A stretch of DNA of 64,000 nt from the NCBI RefSeq assembly GCF_036032445.1, contig NZ_CP107932.1, positions 6,202,501 through 6,266,500 on the forward strand, read 5' to 3'. Below the pieces are notes generated by a model. It was not told the DNA's origin. It saw only the letters and a program-made list of their open reading frames with translations, and made no database searches. Positions 54,224 to 62,522 of this stretch are shown piece by piece. Both the position numbers and the translations under genes were made by a program. Source of the DNA: Nocardia sp. NBC_00416 (GTDB lineage Bacteria; Actinomycetota; Actinomycetes; Mycobacteriales; Mycobacteriaceae). Positions within the stretch are counted from its first letter, which is position 1; each line of letters begins with the position of its first letter.

Positions 54224-54883
54224 TCAGTTGGCGGGCGCTGAGTTGAGCACTGCAGGGTCCACGTCGGGCACCGCGCGTCTCGGGTTGTACCCGGCCGCGA
54301 CTACCTTCATGACAAATCCGGCGGCTTCTTCCAGCTGGCGAGCATGGGCCAACCCCGCGATCACCGCGGTCTCGGCTCCCAGATCGGCGATGAGGGTTGT
54401 GGCCGGATCGAGCCCCTCGGGCTCGTCTCCGCATACAGCCACGACCGGCGCAGCCTCCGGCAATCCGGTATAGGGCCAGGAAGCTCCGGCGAAAAGGTGC
54501 AGTGCCTTCACCACCCGCGCTCCGGGAGCCGTGCGAGCCACCAACTCCGCCGCCGACCCGGACGCCGGCGTCAACTCACCGGTTGCGTAGTCCACCGGAT
54601 TGGTGCAGTCGATCACCGTCTTGCCGGCGAAGGATCCGTCCGGACCGCCGACAAGCGTGATGGCGGGCTCGAGCCCTTCGTAGGACACCGCGACTACGAT
54701 GACATCCGCGCTCGTCGCGAAGTTGTCCGGGGCGATGGCCGTGGCCCCGGGTCCGATCTGTTCGGCTGCCTCGCTTGCATGCACCTGATTACGCCCGGTC
54801 ACCACAATCGAGTGGCCGGCACCGGCCCAGGCCCGGCCGAGCGTCACGGCAAGGTTGCCGGTGCCGAGGATGCCGATATCCAT
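54224..54883 (-). CDS. NADP/F420-binding reductase-like protein
   Basis: The product is 219 residues. The Rossmann start MDIGILGTGNLAVTLGRAWA and VVTGRNQVHASEAAEQ place it in the F420-dependent NADP oxidoreductase-like (COG2085) group. DVIVVAVSYEGLEPAITLVG and VIDCTNPVDYATGELTP follow the family pattern. It is likely a soluble oxidoreductase using NADP(H). Whether it uses F420 cannot be told. It is divergent from an HxlR regulator, with a 30-bp perfect palindrome between them. Confidence 0.85.
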   Translation of the reverse strand: MDIGILGTGNLAVTLGRAWAGAGHSIVVTGRNQVHASEAAEQIGPGATAIAPDNFATSADVIVVAVSYEGLEPAITLVGGPDGSFAGKTVIDCTNPVDYATGELTPASGSAAELVARTAPGARVVKALHLFAGASWPYTGLPEAAPVVAVCGDEPEGLDPATTLIADLGAETAVIAGLAHARQLEEAAGFVMKVVAAGYNPRRAVPDVDPAVLNSAPAN

Positions 54884-54929
54884 AACGTTCTCCTTCTTCG
54901 GGAAATGATGACGTCGAGAACGCTACGAA

Positions 54930-54959
54930 CAATGCTCCTACCGATCGGTAGGAGCATTG
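54930..54959. promoter_or_regulatory. 30-bp perfect palindrome, HxlR operator candidate
   Basis: CAATGCTCCTACCGA followed directly by its exact reverse complement fills 54930-54959. It sits in the 91-bp gap between the divergent reductase and HxlR genes, ending 15 bp before the HxlR ATG. HxlR-family regulators commonly autoregulate and control the divergent neighbour. Confidence 0.8.
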
Positions 54960-54974
54960 GGGGAGACTGATCCC

Positions 54975-55334
54975 ATGATCGAGGGATCCTGCCAAGTCTT
55001 CGTCTCCGACTGTCACGTACGCGCGGCAACCGAGCTCATCAATCACACGTGGGATCCCGTGGTGCTCTCGGCGCTCCGCCTGGGACCAACACGCCGCAAT
55101 GAGCTACTGGCCCGCATCACCGGCGCCAGCGACAAGGTGCTCACCCAATCGCTCCAACGCCTCCGATCCCGCGGACTCATCACCAAACCGGTCACCAGCC
55201 AGCCCACGAACAACGGTGCGATCTACCGACTCACCGCACTTGGCGAATCGTTCGCCCACGGACCACTGGCCCATCTCGCTCAATGGGCAGCCGATAACCA
55301 CACCGAACTCACCGAGCCGCACTCGACGTCATGA
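54975..55334 (+). CDS. HxlR-family transcriptional regulator
   Basis: The product is 119 residues from the ATG at 54975, with GGGGAG upstream. The winged helix is clear (ELINHTWDPVVLSALRLGPT, RRNELLARITGASDKVLTQS, LQRLRSRGLI). An N-terminal Cys pair (SCQVFVSDCHVRAATEL) occurs where many HxlR members carry a redox- or aldehyde-sensing Cys. It is thus likely to sense electrophiles and control the divergent reductase through the 30-bp palindrome. Confidence 0.9.
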   Translation: MIEGSCQVFVSDCHVRAATELINHTWDPVVLSALRLGPTRRNELLARITGASDKVLTQSLQRLRSRGLITKPVTSQPTNNGAIYRLTALGESFAHGPLAHLAQWAADNHTELTEPHSTS

Positions 55335-55343
55335 CCCGAGCAC

Positions 55344-55841
55344 CTAGGCTGTGTTCTCTCTCTCCGGGGACGGATCGGCGGACCGCGCCCTCGGAATCAG
55401 CAGGGGTGGCGCGAAGTCGGTGGTAACGATCGAGATGCCGGACCACGGGCAGATGGTGCGACTGTCGCGCAAGTGATCGCCGATGCGCCCGTCGACGAGT
55501 GTCACATTGCGGGAGGGGCACAACCCCGGGCAGCCGATGGCGGTGATGATGCCACTGTGATCGCGGTGGACCGGACTGCGCAGTTGACGCGAACTGATCC
55601 ATGGGCGGTGCCCGCAGGGGCAGGCGACATGGTCGGTGACTTTCATTCCCACCCAGGGACATTCACCGGGGACGTTCCGCCAATGGTCCGCCACCCTGCC
55701 GTGCGCCACGGTCGTCCCGTGTAAGCAGTGCAGGGTCTCCGGGCAGCGGTACAGACCGGCAGTGGACTTGGCGACGAGCATCCCGAGGTGGATCCAGGGC
55801 TCGGTCCGGCATTCGCAGTCGAACCCATCTGGCTGTGGCAT
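55344..55841 (-). CDS. second ten-cysteine duplicated-module protein
   Basis: The product is 165 residues from the ATG at 55841. All ten Cys are at the same residue numbers as in the paralogue at 45454-45912 (9, 11, 33, 39, 61, 74, 76, 104, 108, 131). Shared blocks are LHCLHGTTVAHGR, HWRNVPGECPWVGMKVTD, CGHRPWISSRQLR and SRTICPWSG. An Arg/Pro-rich tail follows residue 140. It is soluble, with putative zinc sites. It is divergent from the P-loop kinase gene (54-bp gap) and converges on the HxlR gene. The partner genes of the first copy are absent here, so the Cys-rich protein itself is the conserved unit. Confidence 0.75.
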   Translation of the reverse strand: MPQPDGFDCECRTEPWIHLGMLVAKSTAGLYRCPETLHCLHGTTVAHGRVADHWRNVPGECPWVGMKVTDHVACPCGHRPWISSRQLRSPVHRDHSGIITAIGCPGLCPSRNVTLVDGRIGDHLRDSRTICPWSGISIVTTDFAPPLLIPRARSADPSPERENTA

Positions 55842-55895
55842 GGGGTGTTGTTCGGTGTGCTGCGGTCGCCGGATGGGTGGTCGGCGGGGAGAACA

Positions 55896-56558
55896 ATGGA
55901 CGAGGTGGAACCCGGTGAATCCGAGCGGACCGTCGACCCGGCGGCGCTCCGCGCGCGGCTGCGGCATGTCTACTGGATCGGGGGCGGCAGCGGCGCCGGG
56001 AAATCGACCATCGCTCGGCGCATCGCGGCCCGGACCGGTATGCGCGTGTACTCGACCGACGACGCCATGGCCGAGCACGCGCGGCGCGGCTCCACCCGCG
56101 ATGTGCCCTACCTGCGCGAGTTCACGGCCATGAGCATGGACGAGCGCTGGGTGGACCGGACTCCGGAGGAGATGCTCGAAACGTTCCACTGGTTCCGGGG
56201 CGAGGGCTTCGCCTCGATCGTCGAAGATCTGCTGGATATCTCGGATCGAACCGTCGTCGAGGGGTTCCGGTTGCTGCCGCATCTCGTCGGACCCTTGCTC
56301 GCCGATCCGGCGCGCGCGATCTGGCTGCTGCCGACACCCCGGTTACGCCGGGACGTGTTCGCGGGGCGCGGCTGGGTGATTCCCAGCAGAACCAGTGACC
56401 CGGACCGCGCCCGGCACAACCTGCTGCGACGCGACGAGATGTTCACCGACCGCTTGCGTGCGGAGACCGAGCGGCTCGGTCTGCCCGTGCTCGAGGTCGA
56501 CGAGAACCTGACCGAGGACGACTCGGCCGGGTACGTGACGCGTGCTTTCGGACTGTGA
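55896..56558 (+). CDS. P-loop kinase-like NTPase
   Basis: The product is 220 residues from the ATG at 55896 (GGGGAGA upstream). Walker A is VYWIGGGSGAGKSTIARRIA (about residues 29-48). STDDAMAEHARR and VVEGFRLLPHLVGPLL resemble the substrate/Asp region of shikimate-, gluconate- or cytidylate-kinase-like enzymes. A C-terminal NLLRRDEMFTDRLRAETERL may be a lid helix. The phosphorylated substrate is unknown. The adjacent divergent Cys-rich gene shares the promoter gap. Confidence 0.8.
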   Translation: MDEVEPGESERTVDPAALRARLRHVYWIGGGSGAGKSTIARRIAARTGMRVYSTDDAMAEHARRGSTRDVPYLREFTAMSMDERWVDRTPEEMLETFHWFRGEGFASIVEDLLDISDRTVVEGFRLLPHLVGPLLADPARAIWLLPTPRLRRDVFAGRGWVIPSRTSDPDRARHNLLRRDEMFTDRLRAETERLGLPVLEVDENLTEDDSAGYVTRAFGL

Positions 56559-56649
56559 ATCGACCGCCGGGCGCTGACCACGGGCGTGCTCGGCGCTGCC
56601 GTGCGGCGTGGACGGGTCTCCTCGGCGGTATCGGCCGATCTCGTGGATC

Positions 56650-56985
56650 ATGTACGCCGTGAGCGATACCGATCTTGTGGATGTGACGATCAGCGGACCC
56701 GACGAAGAATGGCTGGCGGAGTTCACCCACCGGCTCGTCACGGACCGGCTGGCCGCATGCGGGAACATCATCCCGGATGTGCGGTCGATCTATCGGTGGG
56801 AAGGGGCGGTGGAGGACGCGTCCGAGGCGGTCGTCGTGCTGCACACCCGGGCGTCGCTCGTCCCCGTGATCGTGGAACGCGCCAATGCCGAACACCCGGA
56901 CGAGGTGCCCCAGGTGGTCGCGGTGCCGGTGGCGGGTGTGAATCCCGCTTATGGGCAGTGGATCCTGGACGAGACCGCCGGCTGA
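56650..56985 (+). CDS. cutA: CutA-family divalent-cation tolerance protein
   Basis: The product is 111 residues. CutA1 motifs are LVTDRLAACGNIIPDVRSIY (with the Cys), RWEGAVEDASEAVVVLHTRA and HPDEVPQVVAVPVAGVNPAY, which matches the ferredoxin-like trimeric family. The start may be the ATG at 56650 or the GTG at 56659. The function in bacteria is not settled (metal tolerance or signalling). It converges on a GNAT gene 10 bp away. Confidence 0.9.
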   Translation: MYAVSDTDLVDVTISGPDEEWLAEFTHRLVTDRLAACGNIIPDVRSIYRWEGAVEDASEAVVVLHTRASLVPVIVERANAEHPDEVPQVVAVPVAGVNPAYGQWILDETAG

Positions 56986-56995
56986 TCGCGACCGC

Positions 56996-57283
56996 TCAGC
57001 GGTGCACCAGGTCGGCGTATTCCGGATGGGCGCCGATGTAGTCGTCCACGTACCAGCAGGTGGCCGCGACCTCGAAGCCCGAGGCGCGGGTCTCGTCCAA
57101 GGCGTACTTCACCACCTGCGCCGCCACGCCCCGCCCGCGGAACTCCGGGAAGGTGATCGTGTGGTGGAAGTTGCGGACCTTCGGGGACTCGGTCTCCGCG
57201 TAGTCGGCATAACCCGCCAGGGTCCCGTCGAGATAGATCTCGAACCGGGTGTCGTCGGCATTGTGTCGGAGTTCGGTGCTCAC
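56996..57283 (-). CDS. short GNAT N-acetyltransferase (YidJ/NATD1-like)
   Basis: The product is 95 residues from the GTG at 57283; a GTG at 57298 is possible. It is the small single-domain acetyltransferase type: LRHNADDTRFEIYLDGTLAG, YADYAETESPKVRNFHHTIT, PEFRGRGVAAQVVKYALDET (acetyl-CoA loop R-G-x-G-x-A) and ATCWYVDDYIGAHPEYADLV at the C-terminus. The substrate is unknown. It is 41 bp downstream of the FAD oxidase gene on the same strand and may be co-transcribed. Confidence 0.88.
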   Translation of the reverse strand: MSTELRHNADDTRFEIYLDGTLAGYADYAETESPKVRNFHHTITFPEFRGRGVAAQVVKYALDETRASGFEVAATCWYVDDYIGAHPEYADLVHR

Positions 57284-57324
57284 CTTGGTTGGAACCACGG
57301 GCCGGGCGGGGTTTGTTCCGGCGG

Positions 57325-58683
57325 TCAGAGCACCGCGCCGGGGTTGAGGATGCCGTGCGGGTCGAGTGCGTCCTTGATCCGGCGGGTCAGATCCATGACT
57401 TCCGGACCCAGCTGACCCGGTAGCCACGCTTTCTTGAGGCGGCCCACCCCGTGTTCACCGGTGATGGTCCCGCCGAAGGAGATGGCCAGATCCATGATCT
57501 CGCCGAAGGCGCGGTGCGCGCGGTCGGTTTCGTCGGGGTCGTCCGGGTTGTACACGATGAGGGGGTGGGTGTTGCCGTCGCCGGCGTGCGCGATCACCGA
57601 CACCAGGACGTCGTTGCGCCGGGCGATCTCGGCGATCCCGGTGACGAGGTCGCCGATCCGGGGAAGCGGGACGCCGACATCCTCGAGCAGGAGCGGTCCG
57701 ATCCGTTCGACGGCGGGGATGGCGTAGCGGCGGGCCGCGGTGAACGCTTCGCCTTCCTCCTGGTCGGCGGTGTGGAAGGCTTCGGTCGCGCCGGCCCGCC
57801 GGCAGGCCTCCAGCATGATGCGAGCCTCCTGCGCGGCGTGTTCGCCGGGTGCGTCGGAGCGGGCGACCAGCAGCGCGGCGGCCCCGCGATCGAGGCCCAT
57901 GCGCAGTTCGTCTTCCACCGCGTTGATCGCGACGGTGTCCATGAACTCCAGCATGGCGGGCCGCAGCGCACCGGTGATCGCGAGGATCGCGTCGGTGGCG
58001 GCGGTGAGGGTCGCGAAGGAGGCGACCACGGTGCTCTGGGCGGGCTGGGCCGGCAGTAGTCGCAGGGTGAGTTCGGTGATGACCCCGAGAGTGCCCTCGC
58101 TGCCGACGAACATCTTGGTCAGCGACAGTCCGGCCGAATCCTTCAACCTGGGCCCGCCCAGCCGGACCGCGGTGCCGTCGGCGAGGACGACCTCCATACC
58201 GAGGACGTAGTCGGTGGTCACTCCGTATTTCACGCAGCACAGACCACCCGCGTTGGTGGCGGCGTTACCGCCGATGGAGCAGATCTCGAACGACGAGGGG
58301 TCGGGCGGATACCACAGCCCGTATTCGGCGACCGTGCGTTTGACCTCGGCGTTCAGCAATCCGGGGCCGACCACGACGGTCCGGGTCACCGGGTCGACGC
58401 TGATCCGGCGCATTCGCTCGGTGCTGAGCACGATCCCGCCGTCCACCGCGGTCGCGCCGCCGGACAGTCCCGAGCCGGCCCCGCGCGGCACCACCGGGAC
58501 GCGGTGCTCGTTCGCCCATCGCAGCGTCGTGCACACGTCGGCGGTGGCGGTCGCGCGGACGACAGCCGCGGGTGTACCGGCCGCGGGGTCTTTCGCCCAG
58601 TCCTGGCGGTAGCCGGCGCGCAGGTCGGGGTCGGTGAGCACCGCGCCGGCGGGTAGTCGATCGATCAGTTCACGCAGGTCCAC
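57325..58683 (-). CDS. FAD-linked 2-hydroxyacid oxidase/dehydrogenase (GlcD-like)
   Basis: The product is 452 residues of the VAO/PCMH flavoprotein family with a C-terminal FAD-oxidase domain. Motifs: VVPRGAGSGLSGGATAVDGG (FAD pyrophosphate), FEICSIGGNAATNAGGLCCV, MFVGSEGTLGVITELTLRLL, VSVIAHAGDGNTHPLIVYNP (metal/substrate His) and ITGEHGVGRLKKAWL. These fit glycolate, D-lactate or D-2-hydroxyglutarate dehydrogenases. No GlcE/GlcF subunits are adjacent, so a single-subunit enzyme passing electrons to quinone is likely. The exact acid cannot be assigned. Confidence 0.92.
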   Translation of the reverse strand: MDLRELIDRLPAGAVLTDPDLRAGYRQDWAKDPAAGTPAAVVRATATADVCTTLRWANEHRVPVVPRGAGSGLSGGATAVDGGIVLSTERMRRISVDPVTRTVVVGPGLLNAEVKRTVAEYGLWYPPDPSSFEICSIGGNAATNAGGLCCVKYGVTTDYVLGMEVVLADGTAVRLGGPRLKDSAGLSLTKMFVGSEGTLGVITELTLRLLPAQPAQSTVVASFATLTAATDAILAITGALRPAMLEFMDTVAINAVEDELRMGLDRGAAALLVARSDAPGEHAAQEARIMLEACRRAGATEAFHTADQEEGEAFTAARRYAIPAVERIGPLLLEDVGVPLPRIGDLVTGIAEIARRNDVLVSVIAHAGDGNTHPLIVYNPDDPDETDRAHRAFGEIMDLAISFGGTITGEHGVGRLKKAWLPGQLGPEVMDLTRRIKDALDPHGILNPGAVL

Positions 58684-58717
58684 GCCCCAACGCTAGCCGC
58701 TCCGAGCCCGCGGGGGA

Positions 58718-58750
58718 GGCCTCGTCCGCGCGCCGGGCGCGGACGAGGCC
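58718..58750 (-). terminator. hairpin after the thioredoxin-reductase-like gene
   Basis: GGCCTCGTCCGCGC (58718-58731) pairs perfectly with GCGCGGACGAGGCC (58737-58750) around a 5-nt loop. It lies 7 bp beyond the stop of the leftward reductase gene and ahead of the FAD oxidase start. Confidence 0.7.
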
Positions 58751-58757
58751 GCGGTGG

Positions 58758-59771
58758 TCAGAGTCCGTGACCCCGGGCGCCGTTCACCGATTCGGCCAGT
58801 CGCGCCTCGGCCGGCGCCGAGAATCCGGCGCGTCGAGCGGCGACCGCGGTGTCGAATTCCTCCTGGACCAGGTCGGCGTTGATGTGCGCGCCGGCCGTCG
58901 CACCCGCCGCCGCGGCCGCGCCGACCTGTGCGGCGAGATCGGTGAGGTTGCCGGCGACCCAGACCCCGGGCACTTCGGTGCGGCCCGTGGCGTCACACGG
59001 GATGTACTCACCGAACGGATGATCGGCGGCCTCCAGCCCGAGGCTGCTCAGGAAGCCGGACCGCGCGACCATCCGGGTTCCCAGCGCGACGACCTCCCGT
59101 GCGACCACCGTGCCGTCCGCGAGCCGGAGTCCGGTGATGCGGTCGTCGGCGACCTCGATTCCGGTCACCGTGCCGGATACGACGCGGATGCCGCGCGCGG
59201 CGAGGCGCTCGGCGTCTTCCGGGGTCGGTTCGGGCTGGTCGTGGGTGAAGAACACGATGTCGTCGCTCAGTTGCCGGAACAGCTGCACCTGGTGCATCGA
59301 TATCGGCCCGCGGCTGAGCACCGCGATCGCCCGGTCGCGGACCTCCCAGCCGTGGCAGTACGGGCAGTGCACGACGTCGCGGCCCCACCGTTCGCTCAGC
59401 CCGGGGATCTCCGGTAGTTCGTCGGTCAGGCCGGTGGCGGCGAGCAGTCGCCTCGCGTGGACTGTCCGTCCGTCGGCGAGGGTGACCGTGAAGCCGTTCT
59501 CGTCGCGGGTAGCCGCGACGATTTCCCCGGTCACCACATGTCCGCCGTACCCGCGCACCTCGGTGCGTCCGCGTTCGAGTAGTTCCGTCGGCGGCATCCC
59601 GTCCCGTGCGAGTAGCCCGTGCACTCCGTCGGCGGGCGCGTTGCGCGGCTGCCCCGCGTCGATCACGGCCACCGTCCGCCGGGCGCGGACCAGCATCAAC
59701 GCCCCGTTCAGTCCGGCCGCTCCGCCGCCGGCCACCACCACGTCGTAGCTCTGTTCCAGTTGTTCGGTCAC
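58758..59771 (-). CDS. thioredoxin-reductase-like NAD(P)/FAD oxidoreductase
   Basis: The GTG at 59771 follows GGAGG by 7 nt and begins VTEQLEQSYDVVVAGGGAAG, the FAD-binding motif; the product is 337 residues. A CxxC pair appears as VHCPYCHGWEVRD where thioredoxin reductases carry the redox Cys pair. AVLSRGPISMHQVQLFRQLS marks the NAD(P) domain and VPGVWVAGNLTDLAAQVGAA the FAD end. This pattern (CPYCHG) is found in stand-alone reductases of actinobacteria and in gliotoxin/holomycin-type oxidases, so dithiol oxidation is also possible. Two palindromes lie in its promoter (59791-59838). Confidence 0.88.
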   Translation of the reverse strand: MTEQLEQSYDVVVAGGGAAGLNGALMLVRARRTVAVIDAGQPRNAPADGVHGLLARDGMPPTELLERGRTEVRGYGGHVVTGEIVAATRDENGFTVTLADGRTVHARRLLAATGLTDELPEIPGLSERWGRDVVHCPYCHGWEVRDRAIAVLSRGPISMHQVQLFRQLSDDIVFFTHDQPEPTPEDAERLAARGIRVVSGTVTGIEVADDRITGLRLADGTVVAREVVALGTRMVARSGFLSSLGLEAADHPFGEYIPCDATGRTEVPGVWVAGNLTDLAAQVGAAAAAGATAGAHINADLVQEEFDTAVAARRAGFSAPAEARLAESVNGARGHGL

Positions 59772-59790
59772 CTCGACCACCTCCTTGCCG

Positions 59791-59838
59791 CCGACTATCC
59801 GCATAGTCGGAAATATCGGCAAGGAAATTTGCCGATAT
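59791..59838. promoter_or_regulatory. two adjacent palindromic operators before the reductase gene
   Basis: CCGACTAT (59791-59798) faces ATAGTCGG (59803-59810), and ATATCGGCAA (59813-59822) faces TTGCCGATAT (59829-59838). They lie 20-67 bp upstream of the reductase start. No regulator gene is adjacent, so the factor must be encoded elsewhere. Confidence 0.7.
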
Positions 59839-59973
59839 AGCAATGAAGGCCGACGGGCTCATGCACGCCGGCCCGGCTGAGTGGACGGGCCGCGGATAGC
59901 ACGGAACCGCTGTCGAACTGCGGGTTTCCCGGATGCTCACCTTCCGGTCACCTGCTGCTGCGAGGCTGGCGCC

Positions 59974-60468
59974 GTGCAGGATCTGGCGACGAACGCTGAC
60001 ACATGGGAGATCCGCTTCGCCCGCTGGTGCGCGGCGGTGGTCGCGCGCTTGCCCTGGGGGCTCGACCGTGTCGTCGCACCCACGTTCCTCGGTTTCGCCG
60101 TGATCAACGGCTGCACCTTCGGCATCGATCTGCTCATCCTGACCGGTTTGCGCAGCGGTCTCGGGCTACCGGAGTGGTTGTCGATCTCGGTCGGCTATAT
60201 CTGCGCTTTCGCGCTGGCGTTCTACCTCAACCGGCGACTCAACTTCCGTTCCCACGCACCGGCCGGAAAGCAGGCGGTGATCTACACGGTGGTCGTGGTG
60301 ATCAACTATCTCGTCTTCATCCTCGGTGTGGGGGCGGGTCTCGCGGCGCTCGGCCTGCAGTACCACCTCGCCCGGCTGCTGGCGGGCGCGTGCGAGGCGG
60401 TCTACATGTACTCCGCCATGCGCTGGATCGTATTCCGTCGCCGCCGACCTGCGGATCACCCGGTGTAG
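59974..60468 (+). CDS. GtrA-family membrane protein
   Basis: The product is 164 residues from the GTG at 59974 (GAGG 9 nt upstream). Four hydrophobic segments are seen: FLGFAVINGCTFGIDLLILT, LSISVGYICAFALAFYLNRR, VIYTVVVVINYLVFILGVGA and ARLLAGACEAVYMYSAMRWI. The signature FYLNRRLNFRSH and the final MRWIVFRRRR match GtrA. These proteins are linked to membrane transfer of lipid-linked sugars. It is the second GtrA of the window (compare 39309-39860) but divergent in sequence. Its 3' end overlaps the peptidase-E-like gene by 13 bp. Confidence 0.85.
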   Translation: MQDLATNADTWEIRFARWCAAVVARLPWGLDRVVAPTFLGFAVINGCTFGIDLLILTGLRSGLGLPEWLSISVGYICAFALAFYLNRRLNFRSHAPAGKQAVIYTVVVVINYLVFILGVGAGLAALGLQYHLARLLAGACEAVYMYSAMRWIVFRRRRPADHPV

Positions 60469-61097
60469 ACGCGGGTTTCGCCGCCCTCCCGGACGACGGC
60501 GTCGGCATCGGTGAGCGCCCAGTGGGCGGTGCCGGCCGCGCGGAGGCGGGCGGCCAGGGCGTTACCCGTGCCTTCGGGGTCGGTGGGGGAATCGAGGTGC
60601 GCGACGATCGGGCGATCGATGACGCCGAGTCCGTCCCAGAGCGGATCGATACCGCAGGCCGGCGCCACCTCGTCGGGATCGTCGGCGGATTCCAGGCCGT
60701 GCAGGTCGGGGCTCAGCACACACGCGCCCGCGCTGTACCCCGCGTAGACCAGCGAATCCGCGCCCAGCAGCTCCGGGATGACCCGATCCGCGCCGCTGCG
60801 GGCGAACTGGGCGCGCAGCACGAAGGTGTTTCCACCGCGTACCCAAAGGGCCGGGAACCGCGCCAGCCGGCGCGTCAGATCGGCCGCCCGCCCGACGTAT
60901 TCACGCAGGTCCACTTCCTCCGGCCGGAACCCCAGCCTTCGCAGCGGCACCAATTCGCTGGTGAGCGCGGCGTCGCGAGCCCGCGGCCAGGAGTCGCAGG
61001 CGTTGGCGATCACCGCGATCGGACCCGGTTCGCCGACCAGTGCGGCGAATACGTCGTAGTGCGCCCCGAAGCGGTAGCTCGACAGGAAGAGTCGCAC
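60456..61097 (-). CDS. peptidase E-like (S51) protein
   Basis: The product is 213 residues from the GTG at 61097, one base after the preceding stop. The glutamine-amidotransferase-like fold of peptidase S51 is visible: ALWVRGGNTFVLRAQFARSG, the nucleophile elbow VYAGYSAGACVLSPDLHGL (Ser in GYSAG) and GVIDRPIVAHLDSP with the His region. Known members cut Asp-X dipeptides or cyanophycin fragments; the substrate here is unknown. It is coupled to the mycothiol-enzyme-like gene upstream. Confidence 0.85.
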   Translation of the reverse strand: MRLFLSSYRFGAHYDVFAALVGEPGPIAVIANACDSWPRARDAALTSELVPLRRLGFRPEEVDLREYVGRAADLTRRLARFPALWVRGGNTFVLRAQFARSGADRVIPELLGADSLVYAGYSAGACVLSPDLHGLESADDPDEVAPACGIDPLWDGLGVIDRPIVAHLDSPTDPEGTGNALAARLRAAGTAHWALTDADAVVREGGETRVYTG

Positions 61098-61098
61098 G

Positions 61099-61935
61099 TC
61101 AGATGGTGAACGCCAGGTTCCGGACGACCTGGCGCCCCAGGTCCGCGTCGCCGCGGAAGACGATCCGGTCCAGCACCGTCTCCGGCTCGACCCGGCCGCC
61201 GCCCAGCCGGACGAGCAGACCGGAATCCAGTGCGACGGTGGCGGTGGCGTCCCCGGCGGGGGTGTCCACATAGCGGGCGCGATCACCAATCTCGATATGC
61301 AGGGTCCGCGCGAGCGGTCCGGTCAGTTCGAAGGTGATCAGCGATCCGGCCGGCGCCTTCCCGCGTTTCGCGACCACCCGGGGCAGTGATCGGGCGAACT
61401 CCGCGAAGGCCAGTTCACCGCGCGGCCCGCCCTCGTCGACCTGTTTGCCGAGGGCGTCGGCGATATCGAGTTCGTGCATCCAGCAGTCGAACAACCGGAC
61501 CCGCATGAATCGCGCGTAGGGCACCTCGCCGACCGGCGACGGCGACGGCGCGAGCCACGCCTGGTCGTCCATGGCGGCGAGCGCCTCGACGCGGCGGCGG
61601 GTGACGTCGCGGTAGTGGTCGAGTAGTTCCGCGCCCGCGCGCGAACGCAGGCGCTGCACCCAGACCTCGTTGAATTTCCCGATCTCGTTGCGCACATGCG
61701 GGAAGGTTTCGACGTCCACCTCGGGCTCCTGTGGATCGCGGGCCGGGGGGCGCTCGCCGAGCAGCATCGATTCGGTGCCGACCACGTGGGCGAGGACATC
61801 GAATACGGTCCATCCCGGCAGCGGCGAGATCGTGCGCCACTGGTCTTCGCCGATTCCGGAGACGAGGTCGGCGAGTGCGTCGAACTGGCCGGACAGCAGC
61901 GCGGTGAGTTCGAGGTGATCAGGGGTGTCGGTCAT
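61099..61935 (-). CDS. maleylpyruvate isomerase-fold, mycothiol-dependent-type protein
   Basis: The product is 278 residues. The N-terminal DinB-like four-helix bundle (ALLSGQFDALADLVSGIGED, SPLPGWTVFDVLAHVVGTES with the first metal His, and LFDCWMHELDIADAL with the H-x-x-D-I pair) is the MDMPI metal-binding fold. A C-terminal SCP2-like domain follows (LARTLHIEIGDRARYVDTPA, TVALDSGLLVRLGGGRVEPE). Members use mycothiol as cofactor or act as S-transferases in actinobacteria. This supports the taxonomic placement. The substrate is not known. Confidence 0.88.
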   Translation of the reverse strand: MTDTPDHLELTALLSGQFDALADLVSGIGEDQWRTISPLPGWTVFDVLAHVVGTESMLLGERPPARDPQEPEVDVETFPHVRNEIGKFNEVWVQRLRSRAGAELLDHYRDVTRRRVEALAAMDDQAWLAPSPSPVGEVPYARFMRVRLFDCWMHELDIADALGKQVDEGGPRGELAFAEFARSLPRVVAKRGKAPAGSLITFELTGPLARTLHIEIGDRARYVDTPAGDATATVALDSGLLVRLGGGRVEPETVLDRIVFRGDADLGRQVVRNLAFTI

Positions 61936-62054
61936 TCGGGCCTCCAGGGAGTCGGTACATGTGGTCCGCGCGGGCCGCAGTGTGGGCGGAGATATCGCAT
62001 CCTCGGCGGCGCCTTCGGTGGGCCGGTCGGAATCCGGGCGCGGTGATTCGGGGG

Positions 62055-62522
62055 TCAGGTGAGGTCGGAGCCGGGTTCGGGCGGTGGGTCGCTCAGCGCG
62101 GTAAGACCTGCGCGCAGGGCGGCCGCGACCTTCTCCGGTTCCTTCGCGCGCCGCAGCACCAGTCCGGTCGCGAACCGCACTATGTCCCCGTGCCTGCGGG
62201 GGACGACGTGCAGATGGACGTGGCCGACCGTCTGGAACGCGGCCTTGCCATCGTTGATCAGCAGATTCGCCCCGTCGGCGGCGAATCCGCGCCCCTGCAC
62301 GGCCCGGGCGACGCGATGGCCGACGCGGAACAGGTCCATGCCCGTTTCGGCATCCAGTTCGGAGAGGTCGGTGGCATGCCGCTTCGGGATCACCAGTGTA
62401 TGGCCGCGGGTGATCGGCCGGATATCGAGGAACGCGGTGACGATCTCGTCCTCGTAGACCCGGTGCGCCGGCGCGGCGCCGGACACGATCCGGCAGAAAA
62501 CGCAGTCGTTCACACGGCGCAC
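62055..62522 (-). CDS. HIT-family nucleotide hydrolase/transferase
   Basis: The product is 155 residues. The N-terminal NDCVFCRIVSGAAPAHRVYE has the CxxC-type opening of HINT proteins. GHTLVIPKRHATDLSELDAE and the histidine triad QTVGHVHLHVVPRR complete the family pattern. It hydrolyses AMP-linked or similar nucleotide conjugates. It is a single gene ending 119 bp from the isomerase-fold gene and divergent from pntAa. Confidence 0.92.
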   Translation of the reverse strand: MRRVNDCVFCRIVSGAAPAHRVYEDEIVTAFLDIRPITRGHTLVIPKRHATDLSELDAETGMDLFRVGHRVARAVQGRGFAADGANLLINDGKAAFQTVGHVHLHVVPRRHGDIVRFATGLVLRRAKEPEKVAAALRAGLTALSDPPPEPGSDLT

